Positions 54,905 to 63,496 of a stretch of 64,000 nucleotides of DNA are shown here, piece by piece. The translations under genes and the position numbers were made by a program. Within the stretch, counting starts at the first letter, position 1. The number at the start of each line of letters is the position of its first letter. The DNA is taken from positions 1 through 64,000 of the forward strand of contig JBBQWW010000004.1 of assembly GCA_038210245.1 (NCBI GenBank), read 5' to 3'. Source of the DNA: Bog-756 sp038210245 (lineage in GTDB: Bacteria; Actinomycetota; Acidimicrobiia; Acidimicrobiales; RAAP-2). The notes below the pieces were generated by a model. That model saw nothing but the letters and a program-made list of their open reading frames with translations. It made no database searches and had not been told where the DNA came from.

Positions 54905-55046
54905 GGTGGCGGCGACTCCACCGGACCGTCCGGTCGACCCGCGCCCATGGTTCCGGCAGGCCTCCGGCCGGTGTTCGGGCCCGGGGCGGGCCGGCGGCTG
55001 AAATCGCAGCCAGGAAAAGGAGTCCTCCCAGCTCAGGGAAGAACGG

Positions 55047-55063
55047 AACGGAACGGTTGCGTT
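55047..55063. promoter_or_regulatory. Imperfect operator-like palindrome
   Basis: AACGGAACGGTTGCGTT is a 17-bp near-palindrome, symmetric except two base pairs, sharing the AACGGAAC half-site with the perfect palindrome centred 45 bp downstream, about four helical turns. It overlaps the -35 region. Confidence 0.55.
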
Positions 55064-55085
55064 CTGACCGGGGACCCGGTACTGT
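55057..55085 (+). promoter_or_regulatory. Predicted TetR-exporter promoter
   Basis: TTGCGT (55057-55062) and TACTGT (55080-55085) are 17 bp apart, a good -35/-10 pair. The likely start near 55092 falls on the perfect palindrome. The flanking palindromes would let a repressor block both elements. Confidence 0.5.
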
Positions 55086-55091
55086 CTAGTG

Positions 55092-55108
55092 AACGGAACA
55101 GTTCCGTT
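55092..55108. promoter_or_regulatory. Perfect 17-bp palindromic operator
   Basis: AACGGAAC-A-GTTCCGTT is a perfect inverted repeat with 8-bp arms and a 1-bp centre, 24 bp before the TetR start. It fits a TetR dimer site, very likely bound by the product of the next gene. Confidence 0.7.
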
Positions 55109-55132
55109 TTACGAGTAGCGGAGCAGCCTGAC

Positions 55133-55753
55133 GTGACCACCATCGAGCACGAGGAGTCCACCGGAAGGGCCGACCGCCCCACCGGACCGCGGGCCGAGGC
55201 CCGGGAGCAGGCCATCCTCGACGCCGCCCTCGAGCTGCTGATGGAGGTGGGCTACGACCGCCTGAGCATGGACGCGCTGGCCGAGCGGGCCCACGCCGGC
55301 AAGGCCACCATCTACCGGCACTGGTCGGGCAAGGCCCAGGTGGTGGCCGAGGCCGTCCGACGCATGAAAGGGGCCGGGACCGTGGCGGCGTTCCCGTCCA
55401 CCGGATCGCTCCGGGGCGACTTCTTGGCCGCGCTGGACCAGATCTCGTGCTCGGCCTCGGAGGCCGACGCGGCGGTGATCACCGGTGTCATGTCGGCCAT
55501 GCGCTCGGACCCGGAGCTGGCCGAACTGGTCCGCACCCAGGTGCTCGACAGCAAGAAGGGGGAGTTCAACGGGATCATCGACCGTGCCGTCCACCGGGGG
55601 GAGCTGCCACTCGGCTGCTCGGTGACGGTCGTGGAAGAGGTGATCCCGGCACTCCTCATCAATCGAATGGTCATCCACGGCCTCTCGATCGACGAGGAGT
55701 TCTCGACCCACGTGGTGGACGACATCGTCCTGCCACTGCTTCACCGCCAGTAA
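55133..55753 (+). CDS. TetR family repressor of exporter operon
   Basis: A 206-residue TetR regulator. The DNA-binding domain begins at EQAILDAALELLMEVGYDRLSMDALAERAHAGKATIYRHWSGK, with the YRHW recognition helix. The C-terminal domain is helical. GTG at 55133 fits the family length. It is followed after 46 bp by a DHA2 exporter gene, a standard ligand-induced efflux pair. Autoregulation through the two palindromes is inferred. Confidence 0.93.
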   Translation: MTTIEHEESTGRADRPTGPRAEAREQAILDAALELLMEVGYDRLSMDALAERAHAGKATIYRHWSGKAQVVAEAVRRMKGAGTVAAFPSTGSLRGDFLAALDQISCSASEADAAVITGVMSAMRSDPELAELVRTQVLDSKKGEFNGIIDRAVHRGELPLGCSVTVVEEVIPALLINRMVIHGLSIDEEFSTHVVDDIVLPLLHRQ

Positions 55754-55799
55754 CCCACCGCAGTCCTCCCCCCGTCACCCCCAACCCGAGGAGTCCCCC

Positions 55800-57305
55800 A
55801 TGACCACCGTCACCGAGTTCGACGCAGCCCAGGCACCACCTGGCCCCACCGGATCCGCAGCCGACCCCAAGCGGTGGTGGGCCCTGGGGGTCATCGCCGT
55901 GGCCCAGCTGATGGTGGTGCTCGACGCCTCCATCGTCACCATCGCCCTCCCCTCGGCCCAGCACGCCCTGCACATCTCCACGGCCAACCGGCAGTGGGTG
56001 GTCACCGCCTACACGCTCTCCTTCGGGGGCCTGCTGCTGCTGGGGGGCCGGATCGCCGACTACGTGGGGCGCAAGCGCATCTTCGTCGTCGGCCTGCTGG
56101 GCTTCGCCGGGGCCTCGGCCCTCGGCGGCATCGCCGTCAACTCCGCCATGCTGTTCGGGGCCCGCGCCCTACAGGGTGCGTTCGCCCCGCTGCTGGCCCC
56201 GGCCGCGCTCTCCCTCATCTCGGTGACCTTCACCGAGATGAGGGAGAGGGCCACCGCCTTCGGTGTCTACGGCGCCATCTCGGGTGGAGGCGCCGCCATC
56301 GGCCTCATCATGGGGGGCGTACTGACCCAGTACGCCTCGTGGCGCTGGTGCCTGCTGGTCAACGTGCCCATCGCCGTGGCCGCCGCCCTGGCCTCGCTGC
56401 CGGTGGTGCGGGAGTCCAAGGCCCACGGCAACACCAGCTACGACATCCCTGGCGCCGTGACCGTCACCGCCGGCCTGGTGGCCCTGGTCTACGGGTTCAC
56501 CAAGGCCGCCTCGGACGGATGGGCGGCCACGGCCACCCTGGGCTTCCTGGGCATGGCGGTGGTCCTGCTGGCCGCGTTCGTGGCCATCGAGATCAAGTCC
56601 AAGAACCCTCTGCTGCCCATGCGGGTCATCCTCGAGCGGAATCGGGGCGGATCCTTCCTCAGCTCGTTCATGGTCGGCGCCGGCCTCCTCGGGATGTTCC
56701 TGTTCCTGACCTACTACTTCCAAGGAAACCTGGGCTACTCGGCCCTCAAGTCGGGCTTCGCCTTCCTGCCCTTCTCAGCCGGGATCATCGTGGCCGCCGG
56801 GGTGTCGAGCAAGCTGCTCCCGCGGTTCGGCCCGCGGGTCCTGATGGCCACCGGGTTCGGGGCCGCCGCCCTGGGCATGCTCTGGTTGAGCCGGATCACC
56901 CCTGACACCACCTACCTGGCTCACGTCCTTCCGGCCGAGATCCTCATCAGCCTGGGCATGGGCCTGGCCTTCGTACCCATGAGCAGCACCGCTCTCTACC
57001 GGGTCCCGACTCACGACGCCGGGGTCTCGAGCGCCATGGTCAACACCACCCAACAGGTGGGTGGCTCTCTCGGTACCGCCCTCCTCAACACCGTGGCCGC
57101 CTCGGCCACGGCGGCCTACCTGGTGACCCGCTCCGCCAGCCGGGGCACCGTGGAGGCGGCCCAGGTCCACGGCTACACCGTGGGCTTCATGGTGGGGGCG
57201 GCCTGCCTGGTGGTCGCCCTGCTGTCAGCGGTCTTCCTGGTCAACGCCACCAAGGAGGACCTGGCCGACGTGGAGGGCGTGTCCGGCGAAGTGGTGGTCG
57301 TCTAG
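55800..57305 (+). CDS. DHA2-family MFS exporter
   Basis: A 501-residue, 14-helix drug/proton antiporter. Motif D1-like LDASIVTIALPSAQ, WVVTAYTLSFG, RIADYVGRKRIF and GGGAAIGLIMGGVLTQYASWRWCLLVNVPI (motif C region) are typical of the EmrB/QacA group. ATG follows a GAGGAG site. Induced efflux of a toxic compound is expected. Its stop shares a CTAG with the convergent FMN-reductase remnant. Confidence 0.93.
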   Translation: MTTVTEFDAAQAPPGPTGSAADPKRWWALGVIAVAQLMVVLDASIVTIALPSAQHALHISTANRQWVVTAYTLSFGGLLLLGGRIADYVGRKRIFVVGLLGFAGASALGGIAVNSAMLFGARALQGAFAPLLAPAALSLISVTFTEMRERATAFGVYGAISGGGAAIGLIMGGVLTQYASWRWCLLVNVPIAVAAALASLPVVRESKAHGNTSYDIPGAVTVTAGLVALVYGFTKAASDGWAATATLGFLGMAVVLLAAFVAIEIKSKNPLLPMRVILERNRGGSFLSSFMVGAGLLGMFLFLTYYFQGNLGYSALKSGFAFLPFSAGIIVAAGVSSKLLPRFGPRVLMATGFGAAALGMLWLSRITPDTTYLAHVLPAEILISLGMGLAFVPMSSTALYRVPTHDAGVSSAMVNTTQQVGGSLGTALLNTVAASATAAYLVTRSASRGTVEAAQVHGYTVGFMVGAACLVVALLSAVFLVNATKEDLADVEGVSGEVVVV

Positions 57306-57840
57306 GCCGCCGACACCCGGGCCAGTTCGGCCAGGGCCCCGGTGATCCGCTGGCGGATGCCGGGGTCGGCCACCAGGCCCGGGCCGTCGATCAGGCGCTG
57401 GGCACCGGAACCTCGAGACATGCCTCCTCCACGATGAGGGCGTGGGCATACCCGAGCACCGTCCGCAACGAGTGATGGGTGGCCACCGCCCCCCGGGTGG
57501 AGACGTTGAACCACGCCACTGGCTTCTCGTGAATGGCCGCGCGGTGGTCGTCACCGATGGTCCAGTCGAGCAGGTTCTTGAACGAACCCGGCAGGGCCCC
57601 GGCGTACTCAGGGGTGGAGAACACCAGGGCGTCGGCCTCGTGGACCCGGTGGGGGAGGTCCTCCACCGCCGGGTCGAGAGGGCCCTCGTCGTCGTCCGGA
57701 TTGAAGTGGGGCAGGAGCCCGAGTCCGGTGTAGAGGGAGCACTCCACCTCGGCCGGGGCGACGACGGCCGCCGTCCGGAGGGAGGCGGTGTTGGTGGACC
57801 GCGCCCGCAGGCTGCCCGAGATCAGCAAGACCCGGCGCAC
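57302..57840 (-). pseudogene. NADPH-dependent FMN reductase, frameshifted tail
   Basis: The flavodoxin-like fold is readable from ISGSLRARSTNTASLRTA (phosphate loop) through STPEYAGALPGSFKNLLDW (FMN loop) to EEACLEVPVPSA, where a TGA stops the frame at 57391. The expected last helix continues in another frame as AQRLIDGPGLVADPGIRQRITGALAEL to a stop at 57302. One base change near 57400 explains both, giving about 178 residues, the family's usual length. The truncated product may still fold. It is 23 bp from pirin in one transcript. Confidence 0.8.
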
Positions 57841-57863
57841 CGGTAGGCCGGCTCCGGCCCGGC

Positions 57864-58829
57864 TCAGCGACCGATGTGATCGGCGGGCACCGTGCCCAGC
57901 CGTCCGGCCTGGTAGTCCTCGAAGGCCTGGGCCACCTCGTCTTTGGTGTTCATCACGAAGGGGCCGTAGGCGTAGACCGGCTCCCGGATGGGCCGTCCGC
58001 CGAGGATCAGGACGTCGAGGCTCGGGGTTCGGGCGTCCTGTATGGTCGCCGCCCCGATGGAGACCGAGTCACCGTCGCCGAACACGGCCAGCTGGCCCGT
58101 GTGGACCGGTTGTCCGTCCGGTCCCACTGATCCCGTCCCGCCCAGGACATAGACCAGGGCGTTGAATGCCGGTGCCCATGGGAGCTCCACCCGGGCCCCC
58201 GGTGCCAGGGTGGCGTGGACCATGGCCATGGGTGAGTGGGTGGAGCCCGGACCGGCATGCCCGGCCACGTCACCGGCGATCACCCGCAACAGGGTGCCAC
58301 CGTCGGGGGAGGCCAACAGGGCGACGTTGGACCGGCCGATGTCCTGGTAGCGGGGGGCGATCATCTTGTCGGCCTTGGGGAGGTTCACCCACAGCTGCAC
58401 CCCGTGGAACAGCCCACCGCTGGCCACCAGGTCCTCCGGCGGAGCCTCGATGTGCAGGATCCCACCGCCGGCCGTCATCCACTGGGTGTCCCCGTCGCTG
58501 ATGAGTCCGCCCCCCCCGATGGAGTCCTGGTGCTGGAAGGTGCCGTCGATCATGTAGGTGACGGTCTCGAAGCCGCGATGCGGGTGCCAGGGCGTGCCTT
58601 TGGGCTCACCCGGGGCGTACTCCACCTCGCCCATCTGGTCCATATGGATGAACGGGTCGAGGTAGCTGCGATCCACGCCGGCAAAGGCCCGGCGCACGGG
58701 GAAGCCCTCCCCCTCGAATCCGGCCGGCGCCGTGGTCACCGAGACCACCGGACGCGCCGTCCCCACGTGTGGATCCACCGATCCGATGATCGGCAATGCG
58801 CCCACATCGTCCACGGTCACTGCTGGCAT
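57864..58829 (-). CDS. Pirin family protein
   Basis: A 321-residue bicupin. Iron ligands are visible as His82 and His84 (WHPHRGFETV), His126 and Glu128 (GILHIEAP). The second cupin lacks metal residues, as usual. Bacterial pirins can act as quercetinases or regulate pyruvate dehydrogenase. ATG follows CAGGAGG. A palindrome lies 75 bp upstream. It is transcribed ahead of the FMN-reductase gene. Confidence 0.93.
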   Translation of the reverse strand: MPAVTVDDVGALPIIGSVDPHVGTARPVVSVTTAPAGFEGEGFPVRRAFAGVDRSYLDPFIHMDQMGEVEYAPGEPKGTPWHPHRGFETVTYMIDGTFQHQDSIGGGGLISDGDTQWMTAGGGILHIEAPPEDLVASGGLFHGVQLWVNLPKADKMIAPRYQDIGRSNVALLASPDGGTLLRVIAGDVAGHAGPGSTHSPMAMVHATLAPGARVELPWAPAFNALVYVLGGTGSVGPDGQPVHTGQLAVFGDGDSVSIGAATIQDARTPSLDVLILGGRPIREPVYAYGPFVMNTKDEVAQAFEDYQAGRLGTVPADHIGR

Positions 58830-58903
58830 GGCCACCCTCCTGTTCACTCTCAGGTTGCCACGGCGCACGGGGGTGCGCAGGCTCCCTTGGCTGTAGAACA
58901 TTG

Positions 58904-58917
58904 GTTGCGGCCGCAAC
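58904..58917. promoter_or_regulatory. Perfect 14-bp palindrome upstream of pirin
   Basis: GTTGCGG-CCGCAAC is a perfect inverted repeat in the divergent gap between pirin and the RodZ-like gene, 75 bp before the pirin start. An AACATT flanks each side as a direct repeat. A redox-responsive regulator site is possible. Confidence 0.4.
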
Positions 58918-59043
58918 ATTCCCACGATGGCCCGGTCCGGTCCGGCAGACCGGTGCACCCGGATACAGGTTGGCGCCGAACGTGCCGAAAAGACGGAGTG
59001 AACAAGTACGCTTGGCTCACTCGGACTAGTCAGGAGATAGCTG

Positions 59044-60135
59044 GTGATCCGGCAACGCGGTGGAGCGACTCGTCGGCGTGACGAACATGACGATGAGCCG
59101 ACCTCCTCCGTCGAGGAGATCGGGCGCCAGTTGCGCGAGGCCAGGGAGGAGCGGGGGCTCGACCTGCTGGCCGTCCACGATCGTCTCAGCCGACCCATCA
59201 CCCAGCTCGAGGCGTTGGAGCGGGGCGACCTCTCAAGCCTGCCCGACCAAGCCCTAGCCCTGTCCACACTCCGTCGCTACGCCGCCTTCATCGGACTGGA
59301 CGGCGATGCCCTGGCCCTCCGGATGATCGACGCCTGGTCGGCCTCGTCGTCGGCCAACGGGACCACCCGGAACGAGGGAGGGGCTGCTGTCACCAATGTG
59401 GTGGCCGCGGTGACCACCGGTCCCGATCACCTCCGCGCCTTCACTCAGACCGGGCAGGTCCCGCGGGTGGGCGCCGGGTCCACCGCCGCCGTCGGCGGAT
59501 ACGGCTACGGCGTGGCCACCGGACCCCCCACCGGAACGTTCCCCGTGGTTCCTCGCCAGGAGCTGCGCCAGAGCAAGCGGGCCGTGGCCAAGGCCCGACG
59601 GAAACTGCGAGCACCCAAGGCCCTCAAGGTGATCACCGGGCTGGCGGCCGTGCTGGTCCTGGCCGTGGTGGCCGGCTGCGTCATCCTCCAGCAGCGCCCC
59701 CAGTGGCTGGTCTCCGCCCACATCCTGCGGGTGGTGGAGCCGGGGGGAGCTCCAGCCGCGGCCACACCTGCCGCCCCGGGCACCCCCGTCGCTCCGGGCA
59801 CCCCTGGAGCCCAACCGGCCGGGGCCGTCACGCTCACCGGGTCCAGCGGGCAGACCTCCAACTACTCGGTCACTACCAAGGCCTTCACCGTCAACATCAC
59901 CACCACCGGTCCGTGCTGGGTGCAGGTGACCAGCTCCGAGTCATCGTCACCGCTCATCGTCGGGGTCCAGCCGGCCGGCAAGAAGCTCGCGTATCCGGCC
60001 AAGGGGACCATGACCGTTCAGGTCGGCTCGTCGGCGGTGGTGGTCGGCGTCTCCATCAAGGGGAAGGTGGTGTTCTACAACGCACCCCACGTCACGCCCT
60101 ACACCTACGTGTTCACTCCGAAGGCCGCGAACTGA
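59044..60135 (+). CDS. RodZ-like HTH membrane protein (DUF4115)
   Basis: A 363-residue protein with an N-terminal Cro/CI-type helix-turn-helix (IGRQLREAREERGLDLLAVHDRLSRPITQLEALERGDLSSLP), a long linker, one transmembrane helix at about 194-215 and an outside Ala/Pro/Thr linker leading to a DUF4115 beta domain (PCWVQVTSSESS). This is the layout of RodZ, which links MreB to the envelope. GTG follows an AGGAG. No mre genes are adjacent. Confidence 0.82.
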   Translation: MIRQRGGATRRRDEHDDEPTSSVEEIGRQLREAREERGLDLLAVHDRLSRPITQLEALERGDLSSLPDQALALSTLRRYAAFIGLDGDALALRMIDAWSASSSANGTTRNEGGAAVTNVVAAVTTGPDHLRAFTQTGQVPRVGAGSTAAVGGYGYGVATGPPTGTFPVVPRQELRQSKRAVAKARRKLRAPKALKVITGLAAVLVLAVVAGCVILQQRPQWLVSAHILRVVEPGGAPAAATPAAPGTPVAPGTPGAQPAGAVTLTGSSGQTSNYSVTTKAFTVNITTTGPCWVQVTSSESSSPLIVGVQPAGKKLAYPAKGTMTVQVGSSAVVVGVSIKGKVVFYNAPHVTPYTYVFTPKAAN

Positions 60136-60180
60136 CCCGTTACCGCCGTGCCTGAGTCCCGTGGTCGGTAGTCGGTCGCC

Positions 60181-61083
60181 TCAGTCGGTGGCGGCCGCCG
60201 CCCCGGCCTGGGTGGCCAGTTCGGCATCCAGCTGGGCGTCGTAGCGAGCGCCCTTCCGCTCCTCCACCCGAACCCACTGTGCGAACACTGGGATCAGGGC
60301 CAGGAACGTGAAGAGCTCGGCTCCGACCCACAGGATCCCAGCGCCGGCGTGGGTACTACCCAACGAGTAGATGGACGCCACCGGGCGGGTGGTGCTCAAA
60401 AGAGCCAGGGCCAGGAACGACTCGATGGGCACGCCCAGCAGCAGACTGGTCATCTTGGCCCCGTGGCTCATCTGCCAGTGGGGGATGGGATCGAGCCCCA
60501 CGATCGGCCACCAGAACAGCGTAGAGGCCAAGAAAAAGGCCAGGTTCACCACATCCATCAGCCACATATGTCTCATGGCGAAGCCCAGGGCGAAGGTCAG
60601 GAAGAAGGCGAACATCGAGAAGTAGTACAGGAACGCCACCGGCACCGGATGGGTCACAAGCTTGAACGGTTCCGAGTTGAGTACACCGAGCAGCCGGACC
60701 TTGGTCTGGCGGCTCGACGTCTGCAGGGCCAGGGTCATGGGGGCGCCCATGGCTAGGAGGGGTGGCGCCACCACCATCAACAGGAGGTGCTGGATCACGT
60801 GGGCCTGGAAGAACTCCATGGTGAACGTGGCCACCGGCGACTGCAGGGCCAGGTCCAACAGGACCAGACCAGAAAGAAACGATGCCGTCCGCCTCCAGCT
60901 CCAACGCCGACCGCGGGCGGCCTGGTTGGACCGGGCCCGGAGATACCAGGCCGCCGTCACCACCACGGCGGCCAGAACCAGGAGCGGGAACGGGCTGAAC
61001 TGCCACTGGGTCAGGGCGGTGTGGGAGTCGAAGGGGATGTATCTCATGCCGGGCATCCCGAGCATCGATCTCATGTCCGGCAC
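60181..61083 (-). CDS. Cytochrome c oxidase assembly protein CtaG family
   Basis: A membrane protein of about 300 residues with seven to eight helices (caa3_CtaG). Typical segments are HVIQHLLLMVVAPPLLAMGAP and the late THAGAGILWVGAE, with His residues thought to handle copper. A promoter lies directly before the GTG at 61083, giving a leaderless message; the ATG at 61074 is an alternative start. No oxidase genes are in view. Grouped with two other membrane proteins on the same strand. Confidence 0.88.
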   Translation of the reverse strand: MPDMRSMLGMPGMRYIPFDSHTALTQWQFSPFPLLVLAAVVVTAAWYLRARSNQAARGRRWSWRRTASFLSGLVLLDLALQSPVATFTMEFFQAHVIQHLLLMVVAPPLLAMGAPMTLALQTSSRQTKVRLLGVLNSEPFKLVTHPVPVAFLYYFSMFAFFLTFALGFAMRHMWLMDVVNLAFFLASTLFWWPIVGLDPIPHWQMSHGAKMTSLLLGVPIESFLALALLSTTRPVASIYSLGSTHAGAGILWVGAELFTFLALIPVFAQWVRVEERKGARYDAQLDAELATQAGAAAATD

Positions 61084-61089
61084 GGAACC

Positions 61090-61119
61090 AGCGTACCGAT
61101 CGCCGCCGTCCCCGCCCAA
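61090..61119 (-). promoter_or_regulatory. Predicted leaderless promoter of ctaG-like gene
   Basis: On the minus strand TTGGGC (61119-61114) and TACGCT (61095-61090) are 18 bp apart. Six bases after the -10 box comes the GTG at 61083, so transcription would begin at the start codon. Confidence 0.5.
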
Positions 61120-61155
61120 CCGGGCCCGGGCCGCTCGGACCGGGCCGGGACCCCA

Positions 61156-61884
61156 TTACAGCATCAGGACCAGCATGAAGCCCATGGTGACGCACATAGC
61201 GACGTGGCAGCCGGCCTCGAGTCGTGGGGCCAACCACCGGCTGGCGTACGGCCCCCCTTGGTCAGGGGCCCGAGGGACGGCAGCCGAGCTTCCGGACCGG
61301 GTCGCCACCGGCCCCGTGGGCCCCACCCCCGGCGCCCCGACGATGGACACGGCCAGGGAGACCGCCCGGGGGCTGAACCGCTCGATCCCGTCGAGCTCCC
61401 ACACCCCCGAGGCGAACAGCACCACGAGGAAGAGCAAGGGGAGGCCGACGAAGTCGGCAGCCACCCCGGTGGCTGCGCCCATGGCCATGCTCCCCCCGGC
61501 TCGCGGTGACGGGCTCGGGGAGGCCAGGTACATGTAGAGCATGGAGCAGGCCATCACCAGGTGGGTGAGGTAGTGGGACAGGTGGTGGACGTGGTCCTCG
61601 TCCTGTCCCTCGACCCCGTGATCGGCGACAAACCGGTAGCAGCGCCAGACGAACCACAGGGCCAGGACGGTGAAGGCCACTTCCCAGACGCCGTGGGGCA
61701 CCGGGTCGAGACCCGAGACCAGCATGCCCACCATGGCCGTACCCATCAGCACATGAGCCAGGTCCACATCGGGGTGGGTCGGTCGCGACCAGGCCCGGGC
61801 GGCCAGCAGGCGGCCCAGGCTGTAGACGGCCACTGCCGCCATCACTGCGGCGAAGCTGTCGTCGAGCCACCAGGGACTGGCCAC
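61156..61884 (-). CDS. DUF5134 membrane protein
   Basis: A 242-residue actinobacterial DUF5134 protein with about six helices and a His-rich stretch (DHVHHLSHYLTHLVMACSMLYMYLA), which may bind metal. A Met/Gly cluster (GGSMAMGAATG) lies mid-protein. GTG at 61884 is one base after the stop of the preceding membrane protein gene, so they are coupled. The histidines and the neighbouring CtaG suggest copper handling, by inference. Confidence 0.82.
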   Translation of the reverse strand: MASPWWLDDSFAAVMAAVAVYSLGRLLAARAWSRPTHPDVDLAHVLMGTAMVGMLVSGLDPVPHGVWEVAFTVLALWFVWRCYRFVADHGVEGQDEDHVHHLSHYLTHLVMACSMLYMYLASPSPSPRAGGSMAMGAATGVAADFVGLPLLFLVVLFASGVWELDGIERFSPRAVSLAVSIVGAPGVGPTGPVATRSGSSAAVPRAPDQGGPYASRWLAPRLEAGCHVAMCVTMGFMLVLML

Positions 61885-61885
61885 G

Positions 61886-62881
61886 TCAGGCTCCCGCCAG
61901 GGTGGGCGCGGCTCCCGCTGGGGTCGACGTCGGCCGCGGCACCGGCCGGCTCCAGTAGGCGGCAGCCAGCAGGACCAGGAGGGGACCCGAGTTGACGTCG
62001 GTGGCTCCGTTGGTGAACAGCTCACCGAAGTCCTGTCCCACCACCCAGAACAGCGAGCCCACCACCATGGCCAGGAGCACCGCCGCGTTGGCCCAGGCCG
62101 GAGGGAGGAACACCCCCACCGCCACCACGACCAGCAGGACAGCCAGCAGGACCGAGTAGCCGAGGCCGTGGTGATCGACCAGGTCCGAGGCCGTGCGGTC
62201 GATCCACACCACCCAGCCCGGCTCGCCGTCGACCTGGCCGATGATGAGATCGTGGAGGCCGCGGGCGGAACGGTTGGCGCCCAGTAGGGCGAAGAGGGCC
62301 AACGACCCCCACAGCACCGACCACAGGGCCTTGGCCACCGCCGGCCCTACCGCCCTGGCGGCCACGAACGCAGGCCTCGGGCCCGGTCGATCGACCGGCC
62401 AGAGGAGCACGGCGACCAGGGCATAGAGGATGACCGCCCCCGGCGCCCCGTTGATCGGATCGGCGGCTCCGGAGAGCACGCCACCGAATCCCTCGCCGAC
62501 CCACCACACCCCGAGGGACCACGCCACCGAGACGGCCAGGGCGGCACGGGTACTGCGCCTCCAGGCCACTCCGAGGCCGATGGCCACCTGGACGAAGGCG
62601 AAGAGGGCGTTGATCTCTACCGGGTGGTGCCCGATGGTGCGACCCGACCACAGGATGGACCGGGCGATGACCGAGGGGTTCCCCTCGGCCGACATGGTGA
62701 TCATCTGGGTCCCGAAGGCCCGGGTGAAGAAGTAGGCCTGCATCTGCAGCACCCCGTCCAGCAGCCACAGGGTGGCCAGCACCAGCTGGAGCGTCCTACG
62801 GCGGTCGGGACGGGCCCAGACCGGTCCGGTCCGGCTAGGGGGCGGGTCCGGCTCAGCCGGTGCCGCGGAGGAGTCGGCCAT
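61886..62881 (-). CDS. Hypothetical polytopic membrane protein
   Basis: A 331-residue membrane protein with about eight helices (TLQLVLATLWLLDGVLQMQAY, SLALFALLGANRSARGLHD, VLLAVLLVVVAVGVFLPPAW). The opening segment recalls DoxX-like proteins, but I cannot name it firmly. A Pro-rich tail ends it. ATG at 62881 follows GGGGACGG. First in the operon with DUF5134. Confidence 0.7.
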   Translation of the reverse strand: MADSSAAPAEPDPPPSRTGPVWARPDRRRTLQLVLATLWLLDGVLQMQAYFFTRAFGTQMITMSAEGNPSVIARSILWSGRTIGHHPVEINALFAFVQVAIGLGVAWRRSTRAALAVSVAWSLGVWWVGEGFGGVLSGAADPINGAPGAVILYALVAVLLWPVDRPGPRPAFVAARAVGPAVAKALWSVLWGSLALFALLGANRSARGLHDLIIGQVDGEPGWVVWIDRTASDLVDHHGLGYSVLLAVLLVVVAVGVFLPPAWANAAVLLAMVVGSLFWVVGQDFGELFTNGATDVNSGPLLVLLAAAYWSRPVPRPTSTPAGAAPTLAGA

Positions 62882-62954
62882 GGCCGTCCCCACCCGGATC
62901 ACGGTCCCCCACCGTCAGCCACCGTCAGCCCACCCTCCGCTCCGAGTCGTCCCG

Positions 62955-63437
62955 CTACCCGGGAACGACGGGTTCGACCAGGCCGCTCTCCACGTGGTAG
63001 CGCCAACCTTCCACGTGGGTGCCCACCGGCAGGAGGGGGCAGGCCCGGACCAGCCCCACGTCGGCTCGGAGGGCCTCGTCCGGGTCGGGCATGGCCAGGA
63101 ATTCCCACTCGGCCGCCCCGGCGGGCAGGTGGGACTTGATGTCCTCGTCGGTGCGGTCGGCCATGGCGCAGTTGGTGTGCTGCATCACGGCGATCCGGTG
63201 GACATTGAGCAGGTTGGTGGCCAGGATCAGCGACCGGAGCGCATCGGGGGTCACCCGACCACCGGCGTTACGGATGATCTTGGCGTCGCCGGGGACCAGT
63301 CCCAGCATGGTCAGTGGCTCGATCCGGCTGTCCATGCAGGTCACCAGGGCGAACCCCTTGGCGGCGGGGGCCGGGATACCGGCCAGGGCAAAGTCCGAGG
63401 CATAGGCCTTATTGGCGTCGAGGAGATCGTCCATCAT
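62955..63437 (-). CDS. Beta-carbonic anhydrase
   Basis: A 160-residue beta-class carbonic anhydrase, short type as in Mycobacterium Rv1284. The zinc site is Cys34 and Asp36 (TCMDSR), His87 and Cys90 (QHTNC); DAKIIRNAGGRVT is the family signature. It interconverts CO2 and bicarbonate. Starts at 63449, 63437 or 63434 are all possible. Confidence 0.92.
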   Translation of the reverse strand: MMDDLLDANKAYASDFALAGIPAPAAKGFALVTCMDSRIEPLTMLGLVPGDAKIIRNAGGRVTPDALRSLILATNLLNVHRIAVMQHTNCAMADRTDEDIKSHLPAGAAEWEFLAMPDPDEALRADVGLVRACPLLPVGTHVEGWRYHVESGLVEPVVPG

Positions 63438-63496
63438 GGGGCAAAGCATGGCAGACGGGCAGACCCGTCGGCACGTCGGCGTGGTCGTGACGCCGG

